Below, in pieces: positions 28,948-38,243 of a stretch of DNA of 56,051 bases. The DNA is from Ascoidea tarda (nom. inval.) (taxonomy: Eukaryota > Ascomycota > Saccharomycetes > Ascoideales > Ascoideaceae), in NCBI GenBank assembly GCA_030560485.1, contig JAKTTS010000038.1, forward strand, positions 1-56,051, in the 5' to 3' direction. The position numbers and the translations under genes were made by a program. A model generated the notes under the pieces. It saw nothing but the letters and a program-made list of their open reading frames with translations. It did not search any database and was not told the DNA's origin. How positions within the stretch are numbered: the stretch's first letter is position 1; the number at the start of each line of letters is the position of its first letter.

Positions 28948-30064
28948 TCTCTCTTTTTTTATTATATCAAAATTTTAATATGACTTTATGACCTATTTTT
29001 CGTTTTTCTTTTCGTTTTTTTTTTTTTTCTTTTCTCTTTTTTATTGTTTTATTATTTTAGTTTGTTTTTTTTCCTCAACATTTTATGGATATTAAACAGT
29101 GGTTACTTCTCCTTAAATTTCTTTATATTTCCTTTTTTTTTCCCTTATTGCGTTCCTTTTACTTGTCTATTTTCTCTATTTTCATTTTTTTTTATTTTTC
29201 TTGTTTCCTCCTATTTTTTTCAACTTGATAATAAATGGATATTAGACTATTAGATTTGTTATTAAAGTTGATACTCAAACCTGATTAGAAGACTTATTCC
29301 TTTTTTTTTTATAAATTGTTTTTATTTCTTATATTTTTGTTATATTTTTCTCATGTTTTTTTTTATATTTTTTTAGTGCTTCTCCATAATTACCATTGAG
29401 TTCAGTTTAGTTTTACAGACTTGCTTTTGATTTTAAATGTTTTTGGTAACTTGTCCTTCGTAAAAATTTAAACAATGTTCATTTCCAAATATTGTTTATA
29501 CTTCATTACCATATATTTTTTTTCCTTTAACTGCAAATGAAATTTGTTGGAGGTTTGAGATTTTGATTGGTTGCTTATTTGCTTATTTGGTTCGCTTTGT
29601 CATTGACAGACTGATTAGTGATACAATTGAGTGTTGGTTTTTGAAGATGTGGTATAAAAGAGTGGGCATCAGGTTTAAAACACGATTGTTTTAGCCATGA
29701 TAGAATAAATAAATAAAAAAATTGAAGTAAAAGAATATGTATGTATATATAATTTTAAGATAGAAAAAAGGCGAAATTTTTTTAGAGCGATAGAGTTTAT
29801 CCATATAAGCAAATAAAATTTTTTTGGTGTGTAATTGAACTGAAACGAGGATTTTCATGCGGTTTTTTGGGAAGGTGAACGTAGTCGATTATATCATCAA
29901 ATTTCAGCAGCAATCAAAAGGAAACAACATTTTGAACCAACAAAGACATGCTTTTAGTCTAACTAGTTGCTTTTAATGTATTTTACGAATAACCTGATGA
30001 ATACACAATTGAAATTTATTGAAATTTATTATTTTTTACTAAAAAATAGCTGTTTTGATTAGAA
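28948..30064. other. Convergent AT-rich intergenic region
   Basis: Between two convergent genes, full of poly-T runs (for example near 29010-29040 and 29120-29220), consistent with 3' UTRs and polyadenylation signals. A TATAAAAG at 29653-29660 is the only promoter-like motif; no frame follows it. No RNA gene fold recognised. Confidence 0.55.
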
Positions 30065-32620
30065 TTAATTGGTCTTTTCATTTTCTTTAATCCTTCGGTC
30101 GTTCTCTGCCCATAGATCGGGAAAAATCATTGGAAATTCATCCTCAATACTTAAACTGAGTGCAATATCGCTTTTGTTTTCATTTCTTTTGAACTCTGTG
30201 ATTTCTTTTGTTAGATTGTACTGTCTCCAAATATTTCTGTCGTGGCAGGCACCCATAAAAGAGCTTCCTCCATTTTCAAATAACTTAATGTCTTCGTTTT
30301 GAATGTATTTACACTTCTTACTTGGGACCCACAAACGTAAATGGTCTTTATACGACCATCCATTAAATTCCACTAGATGAACAATATCGCTATATTGATG
30401 GTTCAAAATACCGGGAGTGTCATAGGGAACGTTGATTAGTTTCCCTTCAAATAACGTTCTTCGTAAGGGCAATAGTTCGTTGACATGATAGAAATTTCCC
30501 ATTCCTGTATTTAAAAACTGTATATTATCATCCTGGCCATCTTGGTTCTGTTCTTGATTGTCATTTTTTCTCTCTCCAGATAACTTTAATTCATTATAGT
30601 ATTTTTTTGATTCATTTGGAAAAGATTTTTCGATAAGATCAGGTAAGTTGTTGGTTAAACTTCTTAAAACGCCACTAAGTTCCAAGTAAACACCAGTTTT
30701 GATATCAATAAATCTTGCATCAGGCGAGTCAGGAGAAGCACCACCATCGTTGTAACGAGCTCTTTCCATATAATGGGGCGAGATATCTAGAAAATAACGG
30801 CCTTGGCCTTCAAGAGGATCGGCAATAACAATAGTATTGTTTAGAACATTAGCCAATCTGATCATATCTTCAGCAGGCAACTCAAAATGAACAACTTTAT
30901 CCCAAGGAGACACCAATCCATTTCTCTGCCAGCCAATTAACGAATCTTGAGAGAGCCAAGTGGTTAGGCCGAGATTAATTGTGAATTGACTAAAAGTTCT
31001 GATTGCTTTGTGTAGGGCAATACGGTGTTGATACGAGTTTAATACTTGGTTAAAAAATCTCCAATCATAGGGAGTTTCAATTATGGAATCATAGTTAACA
31101 AACTGGTTTGGATCAAAGTGCGGGTCGTCTTTGGGATTATAATTTTGGTTATTTATAATTTTCAAGTCATCGGTTGTTGGAATATAGTTATCGTAATCTT
31201 TTTTAATTCTTGCGGTGAAGAAGTAATTTTTTTTCAAGATTCTTGCATTTTCTGCCAATTGCGATTTTTCAGAGTCTTCGGGAAAGGTGAAGGATAAGTT
31301 GTTAATGTTGATGTAGTTGAATTTTTCAAAGTTTGGATTATTTTTCTTATCGATTAAAGGTCTATTGAGTATTTTTGAAATTTTTAGGAATTCATCTGTT
31401 TCGTTTAGGTTTAAGTCTAGTACTTGAAATTTTGATAGATTTAATAATTTTGATTTTTTCGTAATGTAGTTATCAATCATTCCATTATTTAGAATTGAAT
31501 TTTTGTTTTTAATTTTGATGACAAAGGCTAGATCACCACCCAAGAAGATTAATTTGTTTGGAAGTGGTGCCATTGAGTATAAGTAAGATTTTCCTCTGAT
31601 GGACAATCTGAATTGAGAATCGCCATAGATATTTGGGAAGTTGAATTTAAAGCCTAAATCTGGATCATTGGAGGATTTTTGGATTGAGTTTTTGTCTTTG
31701 TTTTTATTGAGATCGTTGATACAGGCAAACCAGGACATTCTTTTGTTGGCTAAATTTTTGGGAGAAGCTAAGGAGGATAGCTTTTTGCAGTTTGGTTTTT
31801 CCTTTAGGAGAGGGTTTAAGAGGGACATGTCTATCCAATCTTGCCAGCTAAAGTCTAGCTCTGGAGGAAATCTTGGACCATTTTTGGTTAGATGGTATAA
31901 ATAGGATTCGATGATCGAGAGATAAGCTACATAGGTGTAGTCGTTTAAGTGCTGAAACTGAGATATTTTTGAGGGTGAATAGGAAGAGGATGATGAAGAG
32001 GATTCTTTTGATAATTTGGTAATTGTGTTGTCATAATCATCATTGATATCATTTTCGATTTTGAGATGATTTTCTTTATGATTTTCTTCATGAGAATCTT
32101 TGTAATGATGTGATTTGTGGGAGTTGTAAGAGTTTTGGTGATTTTTGTGAATATTATTATTATCATTGTTATTATCGATATTGTCGATTTTGGAATCAAG
32201 ATGAGAATCAGGATTAGAATCAGAAATAGAATTAAGATTTGAATTAAGATTTGAACCAAAATTTAAATTGATTTGATTTGAATCTGAATTAAAATGATCC
32301 AAGATCAAGCCACTGGTATTATCGAGATTATTGTTATTTGAATAGAGATAAAGGAGGGATAAAACTGAAGTTGAGAGGATTAGAATTTTGAAGTTTTTTG
32401 TGATGAATTTGAGCAAAAGCAGCATGTAGAACTTGAGTAAGCTTAGGGAAGAAAGAATATTGATGTTCAGATTGTAGTGTTTCGAGCGATGGAAATGAGA
32501 GTTTACATTGGAAGGAAGCCAGTAGTGCTTAGGAGAATGGTCGCTGGCAACAATATCAATGACACCAATGTCCTCCAAAGCATCAGGATCAGATCTGTTG
32601 TAGTTTGTTCTTCGTAACAT
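30065..32620 (-). CDS. MNN4-family (LicD-domain) protein, probable mannosylphosphorylation factor (851 aa)
   Basis: Type II membrane topology: a basic N-terminus, then a hydrophobic stretch at about residues 55-93 (LLKFYMLLLLKF ... LILSTSVLSLLYLY), fitting Golgi localisation. An Asn/Ser/His-rich stem follows to about 225. The lumenal part has PYDWRFFNQVLNSYQHR, LHKAIRTFSQF, WLSQDSLIGWQRNGL and PWDKVVHFELP, near 570, then DARFIDIKTGVYLELSG, which is the LicD (PF04991) pattern of Mnn4/Mnn14. Mnn4 promotes transfer of mannose-1-phosphate to N-glycans. No Lys/Glu repeat tail as in S. cerevisiae Mnn4. The acidic LicD motif is altered here (see findings). Divergent from the tricalbin gene. Confidence 0.9.
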   Translation of the reverse strand: MLRRTNYNRSDPDALEDIGVIDIVASDHSPKHYWLPSNVNSHFHRSKHYNLNINILSSLSLLKFYMLLLLKFITKNFKILILSTSVLSLLYLYSNNNNLDNTSGLILDHFNSDSNQINLNFGSNLNSNLNSISDSNPDSHLDSKIDNIDNNNDNNNIHKNHQNSYNSHKSHHYKDSHEENHKENHLKIENDINDDYDNTITKLSKESSSSSSSYSPSKISQFQHLNDYTYVAYLSIIESYLYHLTKNGPRFPPELDFSWQDWIDMSLLNPLLKEKPNCKKLSSLASPKNLANKRMSWFACINDLNKNKDKNSIQKSSNDPDLGFKFNFPNIYGDSQFRLSIRGKSYLYSMAPLPNKLIFLGGDLAFVIKIKNKNSILNNGMIDNYITKKSKLLNLSKFQVLDLNLNETDEFLKISKILNRPLIDKKNNPNFEKFNYININNLSFTFPEDSEKSQLAENARILKKNYFFTARIKKDYDNYIPTTDDLKIINNQNYNPKDDPHFDPNQFVNYDSIIETPYDWRFFNQVLNSYQHRIALHKAIRTFSQFTINLGLTTWLSQDSLIGWQRNGLVSPWDKVVHFELPAEDMIRLANVLNNTIVIADPLEGQGRYFLDISPHYMERARYNDGGASPDSPDARFIDIKTGVYLELSGVLRSLTNNLPDLIEKSFPNESKKYYNELKLSGERKNDNQEQNQDGQDDNIQFLNTGMGNFYHVNELLPLRRTLFEGKLINVPYDTPGILNHQYSDIVHLVEFNGWSYKDHLRLWVPSKKCKYIQNEDIKLFENGGSSFMGACHDRNIWRQYNLTKEITEFKRNENKSDIALSLSIEDEFPMIFPDLWAENDRRIKENEKTN

Positions 32621-33329
32621 TGTTGATGAGCAGCTGGAGAAGAAAAAAAAAAAGAAAACAAGTAGCAGTTATCAATTGGGTCTGGTGTGAATCTTGATCT
32701 AAATAGAATAGAATTTAGGGTTTGCGTGGAAGTGAGAGAACTGAAACAGGCTTGGATTAGCAACAGCGCCAGCAAAAACAGAAGCAGTAGAATCACCAAG
32801 CTCACCAAGCTCACCAAACTGGCCAGAAACAGAAGCAGCAGCTCCTTCAAAAGCTCCAAAAGCAGCTCATCATCTTTCGCTCACCACCGGCGTCCTTCGG
32901 CGGCTGGCTCTTCGGTACCCTCGGACAGGACCAACATCCTTGGATAGCTCGACTACAATCCGTCCCAGACCCCACATAAACAGACCCCGCGTAAACAGAC
33001 CCTGTCTACCGCAACCCCGCTGCGGACCTCTGCGCGTCGTTCGCAACCCCAACTAGCGCTGCAGAGATTACCCGAACTGATTTTTTCCGCTTCTAAGCCA
33101 CGGATCTCATACTGCTGCCAAAACCGGGTAACCTCCAGCTGGATGAAATCGCAGCTTCTCTCACTTGCTATGTTTATCAACTCAATTCATTTCATTTCAT
33201 TTTACCACCATTTGTTTTCAAATTTTGGCTTCCACTTTTGCTTCTTATTCTTGGGCAAGTAGCTATTCAACAATTTCTTATTTTTAATTCTTTCTTACTG
33301 GCTTTCATGTTTTTGTGTCTTTTCAATTA
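32621..33329. promoter_or_regulatory. Divergent MNN4/tricalbin promoter with GC-rich patch and two Reb1-type sites
   Basis: GC-rich from about 32740 to 33140. Contains a 9-bp tandem repeat (CTCACCAAG)x3 at 32792-32818, a TAAACAGACCC direct repeat at 32977 and 32992, and Reb1-type cores TTACCCG at 33068-33074 and CGGGTAA at 33125-33131. Two Reb1 sites in a divergent promoter typically define a nucleosome-depleted region. Confidence 0.55.
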
Positions 33330-36300
33330 ATGTCTACTCTCTTATCTTCCTCAAAGACTTCTTTAGTAGCTGCTGACAACATCAGCAACACTAACGATAC
33401 CTCCAAAAGTATCAATCAACCTCAGCAACCTATTGCCAAAAAAAGAGTCCCCAAATCTGCAAACTTCAGAGGTTGGAAAGAAACTGCAGGTTGGCTGGAA
33501 TCTGATGTCCTCTCTCTAGAAGACGAATTGGACGATCTATTAAACACTCCAACTCATCTTGACAATCTCTTGCCTGATTTCGCCTATGGTGATTGGTACC
33601 ACAATGTTGCTATCTTCATTTTAGCTGGCTTGACATGTTTTATCTTGGGCAAATTCAAATTTTCCATCGCTCCTGTCTTCCCATTCATGGTTATTTTCTC
33701 TTTATACTACAGAACCCAAATCAGAAAGTACAGATCAAACCTTCGAGAACAAGCTCAAAGAGCGTTCTCCATCAAAAGAATCGAAAACGACTATGAAACA
33801 ATGGATTGGTTAAACACTTTTCTAGACAAATTCTGGCTATACCTAGAACCCTCAATTTGCCAAATCGTTTGTGACCAGGCAAATCCAATTCTAGCTTCTT
33901 TGCCTCAAATTCCCCAATTCATTACTGGTATCTGGATAGACACTCTAACTTTAGGAACCAAACCCTTTAGAATAGAACACGTCAAAACCTTTCCACGAAC
34001 CTCTGACGATGTCGTCGTCATGGACTGGTCTGTTTCAATGACCCCCAACGAAATCTCCGACATGAACAACAAACAATTGAAAAACCACGTCAATCAAAAA
34101 TTCGTCATCAAAATCAAACTATTCAATCTCATAACCTTTCCCATAGTCGTTGAAGATGTTGCCTTTCACGTAACCGTAAGAGTTCGTATCAGAATGATGT
34201 CCAGTTATCCCAACATTGACACTGTCAACGTTTCCTTGCCTGAATTTCCAAAATTCGATTTTGTCTCAAAGGTCTTTGGCCAAGGTATCTTTAACTGGGA
34301 AGTTCTATCAGTTCCTGGTCTATTGCCTCTAATCAATGACATGATCCTCAAATTTGCTGGCCCAATTCTTTTCAACCCCTTTTCTTTCCAATTAAACATC
34401 GAAGAATTACTAAAAGGTAATCTTAATGGTGCTATCGGTGTCCTAACTATCCTACTTAAAGACGCCAAAGACATCAAATTATTTGATCAAACCTCTGGCA
34501 ACACAATCGATCCCTACCTTACATTTAACTTCAATGGCCCAACCTTGGCTAAATCAAAAACCATTGAAGACACTTGTAATCCGGTTTGGAATGAATCAAT
34601 CTACATCTTAGTTAACTCCTTAGCCCAACCTCTACAAATGATCTGCTATGATTTTAACGATGACAGAAAAGATGTTCAAATGGGAACAATCAATTTCGAT
34701 ATCCAATCTCTAAAAACTTCTCCAACTCAACCAAATCTAGCTGTCCCTCTATTAAGAAACAACAAACCTGTTGGCACTTTGTCCTTTAATCTAAATTACT
34801 CTCCTGTCTTGGAAGGTAAAAGATTAATTGATGGATCAACTGAACCTCCTCCAGAATTAAATACCGGTATTGCTAGAATCGAAATCAATGAAATCAAAAT
34901 TGAAAACCCTGAAAACCCAAACACTTTTGTAGAATTATACATCAACAAAGAACTAATCCTAACTACTTCAACTGTCAAAAGTAACAATAACCCAATTTGG
35001 AATGTTGCCTCAGAAAAGTTGATTTTGGATAAAAGAAAAACAAGAGTCTTATTCATTGTCAAAAACGATAAAAAAGAAAAAATAGATTATCTAGTCACTA
35101 GCTTGAATGACATTGTTGATCGTTCCGAAATCGATAAAAAATGGATCCCCCTAAAAGATGGTAGTGGCGAAATTAAAGTCACTTCTCAATGGAAACCTGT
35201 CAGACTAGCTGACGTTCCTGGTGCCTCTGGTTATAGCGATCCAATTGGTGTTGTAAGAGTCGCTATCGATAAAGCTGTTGGTTTACGTAACTTGGAAAAT
35301 GTTGGTACAATTGATCCCTATGCAAGAATATTAATCAATGGTTTTCAAAGAGGCAGAACTTTGGCTATTGATTCAAGTATTGACCCAGTTTGGAATGAAG
35401 TTTTATATGCCACTGTTACTGGTCCAAATCAAAAATTAACCATTGAAGGAATGGATGTTGAAAAAATTAGTGCTGACCGTACCTTGGGTTCATTTGATAT
35501 CAAATTAAATGAAATCATTCACAAAGGCGACGACAATAACTACATTGAACATGTTGACAAAGAATATAGATCAAATAAATTAGTATCTAAAAAGGGCCCC
35601 AAAGGCACTATTACTTATCATTTGAGTTTTTTCCCTGCAATCCCTGTTATGGAATTGGATGAAATAGCTGAAGAAGATGAAGCCGCTGCTTTGAAACTCC
35701 AAAAGGAAAAAGAAAAAGAAATCGAAAAAGAGAAAGAAAAAGAAAATTCAACTAACAAGTCTGATAAAGACGCTAAGATAAATAAAGAAATTGATTTAGC
35801 TGAATTAGATAAAAGTCACAAGTTAAGATTGAATTTAGATGAGTTAATGAACTATAATTCTGGTGTATTTGTTTACCAAATTCTTCAAGGTGCTTTTAAT
35901 AACTCAAATCTTTATATCCAAGCATTTTTTGACGCTGATAGTTATCCTCAATATGTCTCAGATAAATTAAGACAATCCAAATGTCTTATCAATGATACAG
36001 GTGATGTAGTTGTAAAGGAATTAGAATATTCAAGAGCTACATTCCGTTTGGTTAAAGATAAAGACCAAAGTAGAGCAGAAGATTGTATTGCTGAAGCATC
36101 ATTGCCAACAAGGGTTCTATTGCAGAATAGTTATACCGGAACGTCTAAAGTTTCCTTTAATGATGGATCTGTCATTAGATTGCAAACTAAATTTATTCCA
36201 ATAACTTTTGAAAATTTGCCACTTCAAGATACTATACTAAATTCTGGTCAACTAACAGTAACAGTGCTAAACGGTAGAAACTTAATTTCAGCTGATAGAA

Positions 36301-36809
36301 ATGGTAAATCCGATCCATTTGTTGAAGTTAGATTAAATGGTAAAAAATATCTAAAAACCAAGACTATTAAGAAAACACTAAATCCAGACTGGATTACCAA
36401 AGAAGAATGTGTTATCCCATTAACAAATCGTGCTTATAGTCATTTAGAAATTCGTTGTTTCGATTGGGATTTTGGTGAAGGACAAGATGATAAGTTGGGA
36501 GTTGGATTTGTTGATTTAACTAAAGTACCACTTGATGCCCCATCAGAAGTTCAAGTACCATTGAATTTGGACGGTAAAGATGGAGGATACATTACATTAA
36601 AATTAGCCTTCCAACCCCTTTATATTTACAGTGTGAGGAAGAAAGAAGGAACATTTGCAGATGGAGCAACCAAAGTATTTGGAGCTGGTAAAACCTTTGT
36701 TGGTGCAGGTGGTAAAGTCATTGGAGGAGCCGCAGGAGTTGTTGGCAAAGGAGGATCTTTTGTTAAACACAAAATCTTTGGGAGAAAGAAGGATTCAAAT
36801 GATGATTAA
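33330..36809 (+). CDS. Tricalbin (ER-plasma membrane tether), SMP and multiple C2 domains, 1159 aa
   Basis: Order: Ser/Asn-rich N-terminus; conserved FRGWKETAGW and DVLSLEDELDD; a hydrophobic ER hairpin at about 88-128 (VAIFILAGLTCFILGKF... FPFMVIFSLYY); an SMP lipid-transfer domain at about 150-360 (ETMDWLNTFLDKFWLYLEP, ANPILA, FIT); C2 domains starting near 368 (ITILLKDAKD-type strand with TIDPYLTF and NPVWNE), near 513 (degenerate), near 638 (TIDPYARI, DPVWNE) and near 972 (SDPFVEVRL, LNPDW). A Lys/Glu-rich linker lies at about 787-820 and a Gly/Lys-rich tail ends the protein. Matches S. cerevisiae Tcb1/Tcb2/Tcb3; which paralog is not decided. The ATG at 33330 is used because upstream frame to 33315 has none. 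Confidence 0.94.
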   Translation: MSTLLSSSKTSLVAADNISNTNDTSKSINQPQQPIAKKRVPKSANFRGWKETAGWLESDVLSLEDELDDLLNTPTHLDNLLPDFAYGDWYHNVAIFILAGLTCFILGKFKFSIAPVFPFMVIFSLYYRTQIRKYRSNLREQAQRAFSIKRIENDYETMDWLNTFLDKFWLYLEPSICQIVCDQANPILASLPQIPQFITGIWIDTLTLGTKPFRIEHVKTFPRTSDDVVVMDWSVSMTPNEISDMNNKQLKNHVNQKFVIKIKLFNLITFPIVVEDVAFHVTVRVRIRMMSSYPNIDTVNVSLPEFPKFDFVSKVFGQGIFNWEVLSVPGLLPLINDMILKFAGPILFNPFSFQLNIEELLKGNLNGAIGVLTILLKDAKDIKLFDQTSGNTIDPYLTFNFNGPTLAKSKTIEDTCNPVWNESIYILVNSLAQPLQMICYDFNDDRKDVQMGTINFDIQSLKTSPTQPNLAVPLLRNNKPVGTLSFNLNYSPVLEGKRLIDGSTEPPPELNTGIARIEINEIKIENPENPNTFVELYINKELILTTSTVKSNNNPIWNVASEKLILDKRKTRVLFIVKNDKKEKIDYLVTSLNDIVDRSEIDKKWIPLKDGSGEIKVTSQWKPVRLADVPGASGYSDPIGVVRVAIDKAVGLRNLENVGTIDPYARILINGFQRGRTLAIDSSIDPVWNEVLYATVTGPNQKLTIEGMDVEKISADRTLGSFDIKLNEIIHKGDDNNYIEHVDKEYRSNKLVSKKGPKGTITYHLSFFPAIPVMELDEIAEEDEAAALKLQKEKEKEIEKEKEKENSTNKSDKDAKINKEIDLAELDKSHKLRLNLDELMNYNSGVFVYQILQGAFNNSNLYIQAFFDADSYPQYVSDKLRQSKCLINDTGDVVVKELEYSRATFRLVKDKDQSRAEDCIAEASLPTRVLLQNSYTGTSKVSFNDGSVIRLQTKFIPITFENLPLQDTILNSGQLTVTVLNGRNLISADRNGKSDPFVEVRLNGKKYLKTKTIKKTLNPDWITKEECVIPLTNRAYSHLEIRCFDWDFGEGQDDKLGVGFVDLTKVPLDAPSEVQVPLNLDGKDGGYITLKLAFQPLYIYSVRKKEGTFADGATKVFGAGKTFVGAGGKVIGGAAGVVGKGGSFVKHKIFGRKKDSNDD

Positions 36810-37092
36810 ATTAATGAACAATTAGACTATCATTTTATTTTATTGGTTGTTTTTCGTATGATATTTTTTATGTTTCTTAATTTACTTTAGTTTGTTTTCT
36901 TAGACTCAATCTTTTTTTTTTGTTTATTTTTTGAGTACTTTTTTTAATCATTATTTTTTTTTCAATTTTTCTTACTCCAAAATTTTCTGTGTAACTACAT
37001 TTCATTTAATTTTTTGTTTAATCGTTTATTTTTTTATTTTTTTTTAGTTTAATATAGTTTTTATTGTAATCAAAAAATACAAACCCAAATAG

Positions 37093-38028
37093 TCAAGAAT
37101 TAGTACTGAAGGTATTATTAAATAAATTCTGAAATGAGAATCTTACTTGATGAATATTAGTGAAGAGAGATTTTTGATTATTATTACTATCAAGCTGAGA
37201 CTTTGAAGAAGGTTTTGAGACTGAATAGTTTTCAAGATAATTGTATAAAGATGATAAAAAGGAGTATAATTGGGCATTTTCTGATTTGACAGAACCCAAA
37301 ATCTCATTTAAGTTTTTAAGAGATTTATCTGTTTCGAGAGCATTAAATTTTTTTAGTTGAACAAAGTTTTCTTTATTGGTATTTATGTCAATAATGCTAT
37401 TATTGTGGTTAATATTTTTAGTGAATTTGTTTAAAATTAATTGATTGAAACTATTGACATCATTTGAAGTTTGTTTATTTTTATTTAGAATCAAATTAAA
37501 ATTTTGAATCAAATTCTGATTTAAATTTTTTAAGTTATTTAAATTTGAATTCAAGTTGTCGATTTGAGTTTTGCTCTGAGATAGCTTCGAGTTCAAATTT
37601 ATTATGTCACTGGAAAGTTTGCGGTTTTGTTTCAAAATCAGATTGTGTTCAGAATCGTAGTCAAGCAGACTATTGCTGTTTAGTTCAATTGAATAGGAGG
37701 GATAATTTGCAGCTGAATTGAGGACTGATTTTGAAATTTTGTGCTTGTTTATGGAGCTTTTCGAGCTGCTTTTAAGCGTAGCAATTTTCTTTTTGTAATA
37801 ATCAATCTGGAAAATGAGATCGTGGATTACATTCATTACATTCTTGTCGTTATTTAAGAGCTGCAATTGGAGCTCAGCACTGCGATCAAACAGGAAGTCT
37901 GTAGAGGCAAACAAAAGCCTGTTGTTGGAAGAAGACAAATCCAAAAAGCCTTTCGTGACCAACGTCGCATTTATGGTCGCAGCAGCCTTTCTCACAGCAG
38001 CAGTATCAGTATTCTCTGGCCCCAGCAT
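37093..38028 (-). CDS. ADIP/Msd1-like coiled-coil protein (311 aa)
   Basis: N-terminal segment: TAAVRKAAATINATLVTKGFLDLSS, then LLFASTDFLFDRSAELQ and VMNVIHDLIFQIDYYKKKIATL, followed by long Asn/Leu/Lys heptads to the end. 'IN..L...GFL ... ii..i..L..Q...y.e.i..L' is the layout of the afadin- and alpha-actinin-binding (ADIP/SSX2IP) family, whose fission yeast member Msd1 anchors microtubule minus ends at the spindle pole. The assignment is by pattern only. The frame is open upstream to 38091 but without ATG; start chosen at 38028. Divergent from POP2 with about 215 bp between starts. Confidence 0.7.
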   Translation of the reverse strand: MLGPENTDTAAVRKAAATINATLVTKGFLDLSSSNNRLLFASTDFLFDRSAELQLQLLNNDKNVMNVIHDLIFQIDYYKKKIATLKSSSKSSINKHKISKSVLNSAANYPSYSIELNSNSLLDYDSEHNLILKQNRKLSSDIINLNSKLSQSKTQIDNLNSNLNNLKNLNQNLIQNFNLILNKNKQTSNDVNSFNQLILNKFTKNINHNNSIIDINTNKENFVQLKKFNALETDKSLKNLNEILGSVKSENAQLYSFLSSLYNYLENYSVSKPSSKSQLDSNNNQKSLFTNIHQVRFSFQNLFNNTFSTNS

Positions 38029-38148
38029 CTCATCCAACTCCAACACACGTCCAAAATGCGTTTCACTCCACAGAACCCCAGACCCGGTCACAAAAACAAC
38101 ACCTCCCCAAAACGGACTATTATATCGTTTCCTCCCAAAGCGGAACTA

Positions 38149-38154
38149 CACGTG
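38149..38154. promoter_or_regulatory. Cbf1-type E-box CACGTG in the ADIP/POP2 promoter
   Basis: CACGTGAT is the reverse complement of ATCACGTG, a full RTCACGTG Cbf1 consensus, 90 bp upstream of the POP2 ATG and 121 bp upstream of the divergent start. Confidence 0.45.
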
Positions 38155-38243
38155 ATACTTGTCCCGGCTGAAACGCCTGTTTTTCTCAGCTGGCGTTTCT
38201 ACAGGCTTTCTTTATCAGCTATCACAAAGCAGCCTCGAACAAG

